The notes: generated by a model from the sequence alone, not told the origin. DNA of 38,419 nt from an uncultured Lachnospiraceae bacterium (GCA_947176965.1 CAMWSU010000017.1:1-38419); one strand, 5' to 3'; shown: positions 26,021-34,481, numbered from the stretch's first letter. Program-made: numbers and translations.

Positions 26021-27301
26021 TTACATACCCTGAATCTCTTCAAAACTGTACTTGCTTACAAAACTCTCAAATGCTGCGTAATCCGCTGTCAATAATGTAT
26101 CAAGCATCTCCTTCGTATAAGCCGGTGCGTCCACGCTGCTGTCCACCGCATAGTAGGTGTTGAACTCTTCTGCACTACTTGCCACCCAGTAGCCCTGGCT
26201 CAATGCAAACGCATTTCCATCCGCTGTGCGGATCGGGGAACCTAACGCTGCTCTGTAGGTTGCGATAAAGATCGGTCCGATGCTGGCCGAGAATTTTCCA
26301 GCAAGATAATCCAACATTCCCGCTTCCATCGCCTCACCATAGCTGCTCGCATACGCATCCACGCTGGCGATCTTCACATTCGTTCCCGCAATTGCCGTTC
26401 CAAAGAAATCCGAGCCGTTTCCTACTGCAAGAATGACTTCCAGATCTGCTGTCTGCGCCATCTGCGCACATTTTCCGAACCATGCGTCATCCATATCATA
26501 ACCGCCGACATAACCAAGAACGTTGACATCTCCGATCGCACCCGTTTTAACCTCGCCGTCCGCAAAGATCTGTCCGAGGACACCGCCCATGTCGGTTGCT
26601 CCCTGATAGTTCGCACCGTCACCGCCTGCATCGATCATCGCTGTCAGCATTCCTGCCGCACGGTAAATGTGCATTTCCGTGTAGTACGGGATCGCTCCGC
26701 CAAAGATTGCAAAGTTCTTCACTCCCTGATCTAGATAATGCTTTGCCATGTTGTAACCCGTCTCAAACTCTACGCTCAGGGAAGGTCCGATCGCGCCCAC
26801 ATAATGCTCATAGCCCTTGTAGGTCTCATATTCATCCTCCGTCAGTGTACCTGTTGCAACCGCATAGTACACACCCACGCCCTCGCACTGCTCAATCTGC
26901 GCCGCACGGTCAAACGAGGAGAATGAAATGACTGCTTTGCAGTTATTCGTAATAAATGTATCGATTGCTGCCGCCTCTCCTGCCGCGTCCGCCAGTTCGT
27001 CGGAGTAGATTAACTCCACATTGTACTGCTTCTGGATATATTCCGTATAGTAGGTACGGAATGCCAGCGCTTCCGCGCTTGTAGCATCAGATACCAGAAT
27101 ACCGATCTTGACCGTCTTGCTCATGTCAAGCTCCGGCGTAGCATCTTCACCGCTGTCTCCTGCTCCGGAACCGCCTCCCTGATTCTCTGTTCCTGCGCTG
27201 CCTCCCTGCGCGTTGTCCGACTCAGAGTCTTTCCCTCCGCATCCGGCCAGCACACACACCATCATGGCCGCCGTAAGTAATAATGCCCAAAACTTTTTCA
27301 T
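26021..27301 (-). CDS. Sugar-binding lipoprotein of the ABC transporter
   Basis: A 426-residue exported lipoprotein. The signal peptide ends in the lipobox VLAGC (Cys at 21), followed by a Gly/Ser/Asp-rich linker to about residue 55. The body has the two-lobed periplasmic-binding fold of the ribose/galactose type: KIGILVSDATSAEALAF, a switch-like region KAVISFSSFD, NMAKHYLDQGVKNFAIFGG, and EVILAVGNGSDFFGTAIAG near the C-terminal lobe. It should capture the glycoside outside the cell and deliver it to the permeases; it could also present ligand to the chemoreceptor encoded in the same operon. AGGAGG lies 7 bases before the ATG. Confidence 0.9.
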   Translation of the reverse strand: MKKFWALLLTAAMMVCVLAGCGGKDSESDNAQGGSAGTENQGGGSGAGDSGEDATPELDMSKTVKIGILVSDATSAEALAFRTYYTEYIQKQYNVELIYSDELADAAGEAAAIDTFITNNCKAVISFSSFDRAAQIEQCEGVGVYYAVATGTLTEDEYETYKGYEHYVGAIGPSLSVEFETGYNMAKHYLDQGVKNFAIFGGAIPYYTEMHIYRAAGMLTAMIDAGGDGANYQGATDMGGVLGQIFADGEVKTGAIGDVNVLGYVGGYDMDDAWFGKCAQMAQTADLEVILAVGNGSDFFGTAIAGTNVKIASVDAYASSYGEAMEAGMLDYLAGKFSASIGPIFIATYRAALGSPIRTADGNAFALSQGYWVASSAEEFNTYYAVDSSVDAPAYTKEMLDTLLTADYAAFESFVSKYSFEEIQGM

Positions 27302-27358
27302 TGTGTTTCCTCCTTTTTGTTTTTATGTATTCAGTGTTCCCACGAAATACCAATGTTG

Positions 27359-28318
27359 TTATCTCGGAAGCATCTTTCCTCTTTGGCCGCTTGTTGCGAG
27401 AAATACGACCAAAATGAAGATTGCCGCCTTTACCATCTGTCCGATTCCTGAATTGAGGTTGAACATGACCATGATCTGACTTAAAAGCGTCATGGAAAAT
27501 GCGCCGATCACCGCCGCGTAAATCTTACTCCTTGCCCCTCCGGATACCGGCATGCCGCCAAACACAATGGCAATGATGACATCCATTCCCACGCTCGAAG
27601 CGGTATTTCTTGTCAGGGTCGGCGCGTAGACGATGGAAAGAAACGCGCCAAGTCCGACACCGATTCCCGACATCACAAACGCGATGATCGCCATTTTCTT
27701 TTCCGAAATGCCGCTCAGCTTCGCGCAGACCGGATTGCCGCCCAAAAACTTCTGCATTCTTCCGATCTTCGTAAAGCTGAACACGAAGATACAGAGAAGA
27801 ACAAAAATCAGGAGAACAACCATTTTGAAGGTTGTATTATTCAACGATCTGACAGCTGCCGCCGGAACTGCGATCTGCGATCCCGTTCCATTTACTTTGA
27901 TCAGAACCAAGACTAATGCATTCAGTACGCTTAACATGGCAATGGTCGTGACAAATACCGGAAGATTGAATACGGATGCCAATACGGAATTAAACAGCCC
28001 GACCAAGACCGCCACGCCGATACAGACAAGCGTCATCACCAGCAGACTCTCGGTTTTGTTATATACAATCCCTCCGATCAGGGCGCTTACCGCAGTGGAA
28101 GCGCCAAGACTGATATCAAAGGATCCCAGCGTGTATATGAATATCGCGCCTGTCGCAACCACGGCTACGACGACGGATTGGCTCAGGATACTTTTCAGTC
28201 CGTAGGAGATGTTGATATCCTGCACTGTCCCCAATATCAGGAACGCCGCAAACAGTACGGCGAGACCGAGCAGCGGGGTCAGATTCATGATATATTTCTT
28301 TATCTTACTGTTCTTCAT
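27359..28318 (-). CDS. Sugar ABC transporter permease, ribose family (first)
   Basis: A 319-residue membrane protein of the RbsC type. It has the family core YTLGSFDISLGASTAVSALIGG, a central GRMQKFLGGNPVCAKLSGI loop (the cytoplasmic coupling region for the ATPase) and GGMPVSGGARSKIYAAVIGA. AGGAGGG lies 7 bases before the ATG. It follows the ATPase gene after 12 bases and precedes the binding lipoprotein by 57. It differs clearly from the second permease, so the channel is probably a heterodimer, as in the two-permease rhamnose transporter of Rhizobium. Confidence 0.93.
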   Translation of the reverse strand: MKNSKIKKYIMNLTPLLGLAVLFAAFLILGTVQDINISYGLKSILSQSVVVAVVATGAIFIYTLGSFDISLGASTAVSALIGGIVYNKTESLLVMTLVCIGVAVLVGLFNSVLASVFNLPVFVTTIAMLSVLNALVLVLIKVNGTGSQIAVPAAAVRSLNNTTFKMVVLLIFVLLCIFVFSFTKIGRMQKFLGGNPVCAKLSGISEKKMAIIAFVMSGIGVGLGAFLSIVYAPTLTRNTASSVGMDVIIAIVFGGMPVSGGARSKIYAAVIGAFSMTLLSQIMVMFNLNSGIGQMVKAAIFILVVFLATSGQRGKMLPR

Positions 28319-28330
28319 ACCGCTTCCCTC

Positions 28331-29851
28331 CTAAATCATATACTGAATCATATCTGATTCACTCAACGACTCACTTCTTGGAAATTCCTTCTTGATCTCT
28401 CCATCTTTCATAACGATCAGCCGGTCTGCCATTCCGATCAGCTCCGCCATTTCTTCCGAGATGATCACGATGGATTTTCCTTCTTTTTTCATCCGGTACA
28501 TGAGCTGATACATCGCCTGCTTTACACCGATGTCAACGCCTCGGGTCGGACAATCCAGAATCAGGATTTCACTTCCTCTGCCGATCCACTTTCCGAATAC
28601 CACCTTCTGCTTGTTTCCGCCGGACAGTGCAGACACATACTGGTTCATTTCCGCGCATTTGACACTCAGGTCGTCAATCTGCTTCTGCACATACTTTTTT
28701 TCCTTTCCCGGAAGGACCAAAAAATTATGTACGGCAAAGCGGTCAAGTCCTCCGACTGCGATATTGTCGCGGATGCTCGCGTTTAAGCACAGTGACTCAA
28801 CATCCCTGTCCTTTGCGGCATAACCGATCTGCTCCTTCATCGCGTCTGCCTCGCCTTTTAATTCCCTGCCTCTTACCAGCACACTTCCGCTCTGCGGTTT
28901 GCACGCCCCGAAAAGCACTTTGCCGAGCGTATGCATGCCGCAGTGGGAAAGTCCCCCGACTCCGACAATCTCGCCCTTATGGATCTGCAGATTAAAATTC
29001 TTTAGCTGGTCACCCAAATTGGCATCTTTCACTTCCAGCACAACCTCGTCTCCACAGCTTCCGTCATAATCACCCCGGTAGTAATCCCCCTGCATCTCCC
29101 GGCCGATCATACTCGTCTTGATCTGCTCCTCATCAAACTCCTCCTTGGAAAACGTGATAATGATTTTTCCATCCCGGAGTACTGTAAGCGAATCACAGAC
29201 ATTCATGATCTCGTCCAGATCATGGGAGATAAAGATGACCGCCTTGTTCTCTTCTTTCATCCGGTTCATGATCTTGTAGATGATGTCTCTTCCGATCTGC
29301 GACAATGCCGTCGTCGTCTCATCCACGATCAAAACCTCCGGATTCTTGATCATGATTTTTACGATCTCTACCAGTTTCCGATCCTGCATATCCAACGACG
29401 CTGTGGGCTGTTCCGCCCTGATGTGGGAAGCGCCGATCGTATCCAACGCGTGCTGTGCTTCCTTCATCATTTCCTTCCTGTTGACCGTTCCCCATTTTTT
29501 TCCTTCTTTGCCAAAGACTTTAAAACGTCCTGTCTCGCCAAGAAAAATATTTTCTGCGACGCTGATTCCCGGAACCGTCCCGTTCTCCTGTACGATCATG
29601 CCGATTCCTTTTTCCAGCGCCCAAAGCATGGAGAGCGGTTCCCACTTTTCTCCCTGATAGAACATTTGTCCCCCATCGGCTTTCTGCATACCGGATATGA
29701 TGGAAGTCACAGTCGATTTTCCTGAACCGTTTTCACCGATCAATCCCTGAATTTCTCCCCGTCTGACCTCAATGCTTACGTCATTCAGGGCAATCGTGGA
29801 ACCAAACCGTTTATCGATATGCTTTACTTCCACAATCACTTCTTTTCCCAT
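28331..29851 (-). CDS. Duplicated ABC ATPase of the sugar transporter (RbsA/MglA type)
   Basis: A 506-residue protein with two fused ATPase domains, as usual for ribose-type importers. Domain one has Walker A GENGSGKST near residue 38 and VLIVDETTTAL as Walker B; its signature region (SLDMQDRKLVEI) is degenerate. Domain two (from about 250) has a degenerate Walker A (GGLSHCGMHTLG) but a good signature LSGGNKQKVVFGKW and Walker B ILILDCPTRGVD. Asymmetric sites are normal in this family. GAGGGG lies 9 bases before the ATG. It is the first gene of the 12-gene operon, directly behind the promoter that faces the AraC-type regulator. Confidence 0.94.
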   Translation of the reverse strand: MGKEVIVEVKHIDKRFGSTIALNDVSIEVRRGEIQGLIGENGSGKSTVTSIISGMQKADGGQMFYQGEKWEPLSMLWALEKGIGMIVQENGTVPGISVAENIFLGETGRFKVFGKEGKKWGTVNRKEMMKEAQHALDTIGASHIRAEQPTASLDMQDRKLVEIVKIMIKNPEVLIVDETTTALSQIGRDIIYKIMNRMKEENKAVIFISHDLDEIMNVCDSLTVLRDGKIIITFSKEEFDEEQIKTSMIGREMQGDYYRGDYDGSCGDEVVLEVKDANLGDQLKNFNLQIHKGEIVGVGGLSHCGMHTLGKVLFGACKPQSGSVLVRGRELKGEADAMKEQIGYAAKDRDVESLCLNASIRDNIAVGGLDRFAVHNFLVLPGKEKKYVQKQIDDLSVKCAEMNQYVSALSGGNKQKVVFGKWIGRGSEILILDCPTRGVDIGVKQAMYQLMYRMKKEGKSIVIISEEMAELIGMADRLIVMKDGEIKKEFPRSESLSESDMIQYMI

Positions 29852-29888
29852 AGGCCTTGTCCCCTCTCCCTTTCTACGTTATACTCTT

Positions 29889-29916
29889 ATTATAGTGTTC
29901 CCCATTTCTTTTCCAA
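29889..29916 (-). promoter_or_regulatory. Promoter of the rhamnoside operon
   Basis: On the minus strand TTGGAA (29911-29916), a 16-base spacer and TATAAT (29889-29894) lie about 40 bases before the ATPase ATG. The -35 boxes of this and the divergent regulator promoter are only 22 bases apart. A shared AraC-type operator probably lies in the AT-rich stretch 29917-29938 or beyond it. Confidence 0.65.
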
Positions 29917-29938
29917 TTGTTAAATAGTACATGTTTTA

Positions 29939-29967
29939 TTGACTTATTTTGATATTTATATTAAAAT
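29939..29967 (+). promoter_or_regulatory. Promoter of the AraC-type regulator
   Basis: TTGACT (29939-29944), a 17-base spacer and TAAAAT (29962-29967) give a good sigma-A promoter pointing to the regulator, with a 5' leader of about 120 bases. A TTGACA further down (near 29989) has no matching -10. Confidence 0.65.
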
Positions 29968-30093
29968 ATGCATTAACCACTATCTTTTTTTGACATTTAG
30001 TATTTTTGCATTCAAACCACATTGGCAAATGATTATGCAGACAGACCTTGCGATACCTGTCCATCCCGATTCCATTACAAAGGAGCTCAGACA

Positions 30094-31137
30094 ATGGATT
30101 ATGAAACGCTGAAAAGTGAAATTTACAAATTAAATGAGGAGGAACTGTTTTACCGAAAATATTTCTACGCAAGACAACAGGAATATTCCTTAAAGAAATT
30201 TCTCGCGGAGCTGGACATGCAAACAGTCTATGAAAAGCACCTTCTCATACCGGAAATCCCGAACACGATCCCCCCGCGTTTCGAGGACTCCTTTTATCTT
30301 GATCAAAGCAGCAATGTCTCTCTTCTTACCCTACGGCATAACCGATACAGTCCGGCGATCATCCATGACCACGCTTTTTTCGAATTGATCTATGTCTATG
30401 ACGGTGTTTGCGAACAGACGATCAGCAACAATAAGAAGAATCTCTCCATGGGGGATATTTGCATTATCCCACCCGGAATCAAGCATTCGATCGGCGTCTT
30501 TGACAACAGTATCGTTTTTAACTGTCTGATCCGCAAAAGTACCCTGCACAATATCTTTTTTAACTTTTTAAGCAATCCGAATATTCTGACGGCATTTTTT
30601 ATCAATAATATCTATTCTGAAAACGGGAACGATTACATTATTTTCCATACGGGCAGCGATTATGAAATTCAGCGCGGTGTATTATATATGTATAAGGAGT
30701 CGCTCGAACGCACCCTCTATTGGGATCAGATGATCTCCTATACACTGATGCTGATCTTCGGATTGCTGATCCGCAATTATGAAAAAAGCATTGAACTCCC
30801 TACCTTTATGCAAAAGGCGGATGTCCAACGCTTTGCGCTGCTTCAATATATTCAGGATCATTTTTCTACCGTAACCCTGGATCAGGTCGCAAAAAAATTT
30901 CATTATACCCCGGAATATACCTCCCGTTTATTCAAATCCACAACCGGGAGATCCTTTACACAGATCTTACAGCAGGTTCGATTAGAACGCGCGCAGGTAT
31001 TACTTCAGGATACCAATTTATCCGTTGCCAACATCGCCAACCAGATCGGATATGAGACGCCCGAGCACTTTATCCGCATATTTAAGAAACAAATGCATAT
31101 GACGCCGACAGAATACCGTAGAAAGGGAACAATCTAA
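30094..31137 (+). CDS. AraC-family transcription activator of the rhamnoside operon
   Basis: A 347-residue regulator. The N-terminal half is a cupin-like sensing domain (about 75-150, with HDHAFFELIYVYDGVCEQ and GDICIIPPGIKHSI). A helical linker leads to the C-terminal AraC DNA-binding domain with two HTH motifs. These lie around LDQVAKKFHYTPEYTSRLFK and SVANIANQIGYETPEHFIRIFK, and the domain ends in the typical PTEYRR. The start is moved 24 codons inward to the ATG with AAGGAG 8 bases upstream. It is transcribed away from the ABC-rhamnose operon across a 242-base intergenic region. This is a standard arrangement for a ligand-dependent activator; its ligand is presumably rhamnose or the imported glycoside. 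Confidence 0.92.
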   Translation: MDYETLKSEIYKLNEEELFYRKYFYARQQEYSLKKFLAELDMQTVYEKHLLIPEIPNTIPPRFEDSFYLDQSSNVSLLTLRHNRYSPAIIHDHAFFELIYVYDGVCEQTISNNKKNLSMGDICIIPPGIKHSIGVFDNSIVFNCLIRKSTLHNIFFNFLSNPNILTAFFINNIYSENGNDYIIFHTGSDYEIQRGVLYMYKESLERTLYWDQMISYTLMLIFGLLIRNYEKSIELPTFMQKADVQRFALLQYIQDHFSTVTLDQVAKKFHYTPEYTSRLFKSTTGRSFTQILQQVRLERAQVLLQDTNLSVANIANQIGYETPEHFIRIFKKQMHMTPTEYRRKGTI

Positions 31138-31238
31138 ATTTCTGATCGCTTGATATGGGATCTGTACATGAACGATAAGCGCCGCCGCTTCATATGATAA
31201 AAAAATTCCTATTTATCATCATACGAATCGGAGGATTT

Positions 31239-31730
31239 ATGAGTTATTCTGATCCATTTCAATCTATTTTTCGCAAAAATCCCGACGCAATGGCTTTTGT
31301 CTCAGGCAGCAGCAGCTACCCGGACGTAAGCGGAACGGTGCGTTTTTATCAAATGTGCGGCTATGTGATGGTCGTTGCGGAATTCGAAGGACTACCGATC
31401 GAGGATCAGCCTTGCGCTGAGCCGATCTTCGGCTTTCATATTCACGAAGGGATGGAGTGCTCGGGAGACTGCAGCGATCCCTTCGCCGACGCAGGCGGAC
31501 ACTACAATCCCAGTCGTTGTCCGCATCCCTATCATGCAGGCGATATGCCGCCGCTCTTTGGCGCGGGCGGCAGGGCATTTTTAGCGTTTATGACCGACCG
31601 CTTCCGCGTCAACGAGATTTTGGGCAGAGCCGTCATCGTTCACAGAATGAGCGATGATTTTCACACACAGCCGTCTGGAGACGCGGGCGCCAAAATCGGA
31701 TGCGGGATTATTCGGAGCAGATGCCGATGA
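31239..31730 (+). CDS. sodC: Cu/Zn superoxide dismutase-family protein
   Basis: A 163-residue protein with all metal ligands of Cu/Zn superoxide dismutase. The copper His are H67 and H69 in FHIHE, the bridging His is H88 in GGHYNP, further ligands are H96, H99 and D102, and the last His is H135 in VIVH. The ends DAGAKIGCGII match the family. The zinc loop is short: H96 to H99 is three residues where the bovine enzyme has nine. The ATG used has GGAGG 5 bases upstream; a longer hydrophobic-looking frame 15 codons earlier has no ribosome site. The protein therefore has no signal peptide, which is unusual because most bacterial SodC proteins are exported. A terminator follows. Confidence 0.9.
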   Translation: MSYSDPFQSIFRKNPDAMAFVSGSSSYPDVSGTVRFYQMCGYVMVVAEFEGLPIEDQPCAEPIFGFHIHEGMECSGDCSDPFADAGGHYNPSRCPHPYHAGDMPPLFGAGGRAFLAFMTDRFRVNEILGRAVIVHRMSDDFHTQPSGDAGAKIGCGIIRSRCR

Positions 31731-31764
31731 GATAACATCTGCCATCACCCGTCGAAATGCTTTC

Positions 31765-31795
31765 GAGGGAGTTATCCGTTTTGGATAACTCCCTC
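31765..31795 (+). terminator. Terminator between sodC and the convergent kinase-like gene
   Basis: A perfect 13-bp stem (31765-31777 with 31783-31795) and a five-base loop, followed on the plus strand by TTCTTTG. It lies 34 bases after the sodC stop. The left arm overlaps the last codons of the convergent kinase-like gene, whose C-terminal residues are therefore encoded in the hairpin. Confidence 0.75.
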
Positions 31796-32311
31796 TTCTT
31801 TGTTGAGCGCCTGCTTCGAATAACATGTCACTCCCCATTTCTCAAAGCTCCACTCCTCCGAATAGGGGTTGCATTCATAGTCCACATAGTAGACCAATTC
31901 CTCCTGTACCACAAAATTGGTCGGGAAATAATCAATATTCAGTCCGTGGGCGTGCACCTGCTGTGCCATTTCCCTGACCTGCGGCAGATACGGATCGATC
32001 GGCATATCCTGCTTGATCAGCTCGGACAGCGTCGGCCCCGCAATGTATTCTTTCACGATCCTCTCATTCGGAACGTCCACATCCACCAGCTTCGGTATGC
32101 GGATTCCTGTTAAAAGAAGACGCTGATAATCGTTCTGCTCCGCTTCGATCTTATTTCCGAACGTATAATACGCGCAAGGCTCATGATGAATCTGCTTTAG
32201 CACAACATGTTCCCCATCCCTGCATGCCAGATAAGAATATCCGCCCTTTCCGTGCCCAAGAAGTTTTACGATCGTGTACTCTGTCTGATTTACCGTCATC
32301 GTCTTTTCCAT
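31772..32311 (-). CDS. Small protein-kinase-like protein, copy A
   Basis: A 179-residue protein with a miniature kinase fold. It has a Gly-rich loop GHGKGGYSYLA (19-29), a Lys in VVLKQI (near 39), and a catalytic-loop-like segment HAHGLNIDYFPTN in which the usual HRD reads NID. The DFG position reads DYE in VYYVDYECNPYSEEW. It resembles short bacterial Ser/Thr kinase-like proteins. It is about 90 percent identical to the gene at 35988-36512 in the same direction. The two differ mainly at the C-terminus: here it ends NKEEGVIQNG, encoded inside the terminator hairpin. The start has an AAAGGA site. Activity and substrate are unknown. Confidence 0.75.
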   Translation of the reverse strand: MEKTMTVNQTEYTIVKLLGHGKGGYSYLACRDGEHVVLKQIHHEPCAYYTFGNKIEAEQNDYQRLLLTGIRIPKLVDVDVPNERIVKEYIAGPTLSELIKQDMPIDPYLPQVREMAQQVHAHGLNIDYFPTNFVVQEELVYYVDYECNPYSEEWSFEKWGVTCYSKQALNKEEGVIQNG

Positions 32312-32400
32312 GAGGAGTAATCCTTTCTGCTAATAAGTCTCCCTTATTATAGCTGCTTCAAACAGGTCTGTCACCTTTTTATAATAGGATTTCGCACATT

Positions 32401-32550
32401 TCATGAGGTGCTTTCATATTGATTGCTCTTCCAGTAATAATCATTGAAAATCTTTTCATTTTCCTTGATAACCTTGTTGAAGCTCTGGCTCACGGAAAAT
32501 TCTTTCGGATCCCAATGGATTACTTTGTTTGATAATGATACGCCATGCAT
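32401..32550 (-). CDS. Small hypothetical protein or gene remnant
   Basis: A 49-residue frame that starts 17 bases beyond the stop of the preceding 164-residue gene. It has protein-like composition (HWDPKEFSVSQSFNKVIKEN, then a Tyr/Trp-rich tail). There is no strong ribosome site before its ATG, so it may be coupled to the gene upstream or be the leftover end of a larger gene. The rest of 32312-32567 holds nothing else I can identify. Confidence 0.4.
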   Translation of the reverse strand: MHGVSLSNKVIHWDPKEFSVSQSFNKVIKENEKIFNDYYWKSNQYESTS

Positions 32551-32567
32551 TTGACTTCACATCGCTT

Positions 32568-33062
32568 TTACTTCTCCAGCTTCTCCAAAAACGAAACATA
32601 AAACTCCCGTTCTTTGATACGTGCCTGCTCCGCCTCTATGCTTCTGTACGCAGGTGCCAGAGGGTGGTCTAAATCGTACAATGCCTGCTTCGTTGCTCGG
32701 ATGGCAGATTCCACTGTCCTTCCCAGAATATCCGCATAATCTGCTTCTCCCCTGAGCATTTTGTTGCATCTCTGTACCATCATCTGCGAAATATGGCTCA
32801 TCATGCCGTTTTTTTTGATTCCCGCGCCGTTTGCATTTACTTCTTTCGCTGCTTCCATCCATGCATCCTTTACCTCCTGTGGGGCATGTGGACCAACCAT
32901 CTCAAAGGCTTTTTCAGCATAATCTGTTGTTTTATCCTGTTCCGCCTTTTCCGCTACTATTTCCCCAAATCCCGCAGCATCGGATTCAGCATTTCTCTCT
33001 GCTTTCTTTGTCTGATACCCTGTTACCGGATAACCCGCTGTTCCTATTCCGTTAATACCCAT
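32568..33062 (-). CDS. Hypothetical protein with 'NGIG' N-terminus
   Basis: A 164-residue soluble protein without recognised domain. It opens MGINGIGTAGYPVTGY, then a charged helical stretch (AERNAESDAAGFGEIVAEKAEQ). Further helices and a coiled-coil-like C-terminus rich in Glu, Lys and Arg follow. Its N-terminus resembles that of the next gene upstream (MSVNGIDNDTGINPNYMTGKKR), so both belong to one paralogous group that appears to be repeated here, with decayed members between and beyond. GGAGG lies 9 bases before the ATG. I do not recognise a function. Confidence 0.65.
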   Translation of the reverse strand: MGINGIGTAGYPVTGYQTKKAERNAESDAAGFGEIVAEKAEQDKTTDYAEKAFEMVGPHAPQEVKDAWMEAAKEVNANGAGIKKNGMMSHISQMMVQRCNKMLRGEADYADILGRTVESAIRATKQALYDLDHPLAPAYRSIEAEQARIKEREFYVSFLEKLEK

Positions 33063-33087
33063 TTTTCCATTCCTCCATGATCACTGC

Positions 33088-33275
33088 TTATAAAACTTTC
33101 CTGAACTGATATTTATACATATCGGAATACATATTGCTGGAAGATTGTGGTGTCAGCCGTCCATTCAGCGCATCCTTCATCCGATCTATCCTGGCATTGT
33201 CCTTTGTCTTATTGATCAGATTAGATGCTTTTTCCGGCAGCCCTCCGATCTTCCCATCGGGGGTCAAAATTTTTA
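33088..33275 (-). pseudogene. C-terminal fragment of a decayed gene
   Basis: In one minus-strand frame, without a start codon, about 60 residues read as normal protein (ILTPDGKIGGLPEKASNL, then a charged stretch to SSNMYSDMYKYQFRKVL) and end in TAA at 33088-33090. The frame overlaps the last codons of the 276-residue gene upstream in a different phase. It is best read as the surviving end of a paralogue whose front was replaced, or as the frameshifted tail of that gene. Confidence 0.55.
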
Positions 33276-33278
33276 TTT

Positions 33279-34109
33279 TTATAAAGAAACATTCGCTTCT
33301 TCACTGGATTTTCTTAACATTTCTTCCATCGCTTTCACATATTCATCAAATGTCATAACCACAGAAGATCCCACAAAACTATAAAGAGTATTTACTGCAT
33401 TTGGAAAAGCATTTGCTAATGCCTCTCGTAAAGTTGGTCCATTCTTCTCTGCCGCTTTAATTCTATCATCAATTTCTTTTTGTATTTCTTCTGCTGTTTT
33501 AACTGTTGCAAAACTGCAAGAACCTTTCACCCCATTTCGTACCATTGTATTTTGTCCCATAATACTGCGATCAAAATACACCGGCACGGATGTATAGTCA
33601 TTAAGACTTTGCTGCCACTTGTCCATAGAAAGGTAAGCGTCCCAATTTCCGGAACTTTTATATTCCTCCATAACCTCCTTTATCGCCGTACTGTAGTCTG
33701 CCTTATCTAAATAAGTTTTCACTCCTGCCTTTTCAAACAGAATATCTGCTCTCTGCTTATCTCCTAAAGATGTATTTCCCGTTTCCTGATTAAGCATCAT
33801 AAGTTCAGCATAGCTACAATTTCTTGGATCTATAATCCATGCATGGTGCATCCTTTCAAATTCTTCTCCCTCTGCGGTCTTGCCCTTTAATATGTAAATT
33901 GGCGTATCATCCGAATAAACGTCTGAACGATGTATCTCAATGCTCTCCCCTGTCTTTGGATTTGAAAAAGACATCAACGGTTCATTCACTTTACTTCCTC
34001 TGTTTATATCTTCTATTTGAATATTAAAATTCTTACCTAAAACTCTCTTTTTACCCGTCATATAATTCGGGTTAATTCCAGTATCATTATCAATTCCATT
34101 TACGCTCAT
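33279..34109 (-). CDS. Hypothetical protein with 'NGI' N-terminus
   Basis: A 276-residue protein without signal peptide. It begins MSVNGIDNDTGINPNY, followed by a region with strands (EPLMSFSNPKTGESIEIHRS, then DDTPIYILKGKTAEG) and a helical half. The last part reads GSSVVMTFDEYVKAMEEML. Base composition is more AT-rich than the rhamnose operon. GGAGGG lies 9 bases before the ATG. The C-terminus runs into a second reading frame that carries a decayed gene end, so the present stop may result from a frameshift or recombination. Function is unknown. I relate it by its N-terminus to the 164-residue neighbour. Confidence 0.6.
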   Translation of the reverse strand: MSVNGIDNDTGINPNYMTGKKRVLGKNFNIQIEDINRGSKVNEPLMSFSNPKTGESIEIHRSDVYSDDTPIYILKGKTAEGEEFERMHHAWIIDPRNCSYAELMMLNQETGNTSLGDKQRADILFEKAGVKTYLDKADYSTAIKEVMEEYKSSGNWDAYLSMDKWQQSLNDYTSVPVYFDRSIMGQNTMVRNGVKGSCSFATVKTAEEIQKEIDDRIKAAEKNGPTLREALANAFPNAVNTLYSFVGSSVVMTFDEYVKAMEEMLRKSSEEANVSL

Positions 34110-34144
34110 TTTTCAATCCCTCCATTGTCATCAATTATTTTGAT

Positions 34145-34172
34145 GGCGGCTCCTCTGTCGTTCAGAGCCGCC
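34145..34172. repeat. Inverted repeat in the leader of the 276-residue gene
   Basis: GGCGGCTC (34145-34152) pairs with GAGCCGCC (34165-34172), with an inner CTCTG/CAGAG alternative stem. The 15-base block ATGGCGGCTCCTCTG recurs at 34143-34157 and 34456-34470. It thus marks the same leader position before two members of the gene group, a trace of duplication. Confidence 0.55.
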
Positions 34173-34481
34173 CCTGCCCCTCGCAATAAGTCCGGACAGT
34201 CCGCAGAAGCAAAGGTTTATGCGCCTCTGCGGAATTGGGTGTAAACAATATTTACATTCTGCCACTAAATTGTATAATCAACTGTGCCTCCAACGCCTGC
34301 CGCAGATGGTGTTTTTGTGCCGACCTTGACCCGCGCCCTTTATAAAATTTATCGGCAGATGCAGCCCGTTTTCCAACACAGATTGCACCATGAGACTGTT
34401 TTCTGCGCGAAATGACTATAAAGTTTCTATCATTACCACCGCCTGCACATTCATAATGGCGGCTCCTCTGCAAATACATAG

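Noticed and set aside
29980-30020. TTGACA near 29989 as a promoter for the AraC regulator
   Set aside because: No matching -10 box follows. The pair at 29939-29967 fits much better.
31138-31238. Short AAGCG/CGCTT hairpin between the AraC gene and sodC as terminator
   Set aside because: The stem is only five base pairs and is not followed by a T-run, so I do not call it.
34252-34479. A 75-codon minus-strand frame, and a shorter frame beginning MNVQAVVMIETL behind a GAGGAG site
   Set aside because: The long frame has an Arg/Gln/His-rich, non-protein-like composition. The short one stops after 12 codons. At most it marks the lost start of another paralogue.
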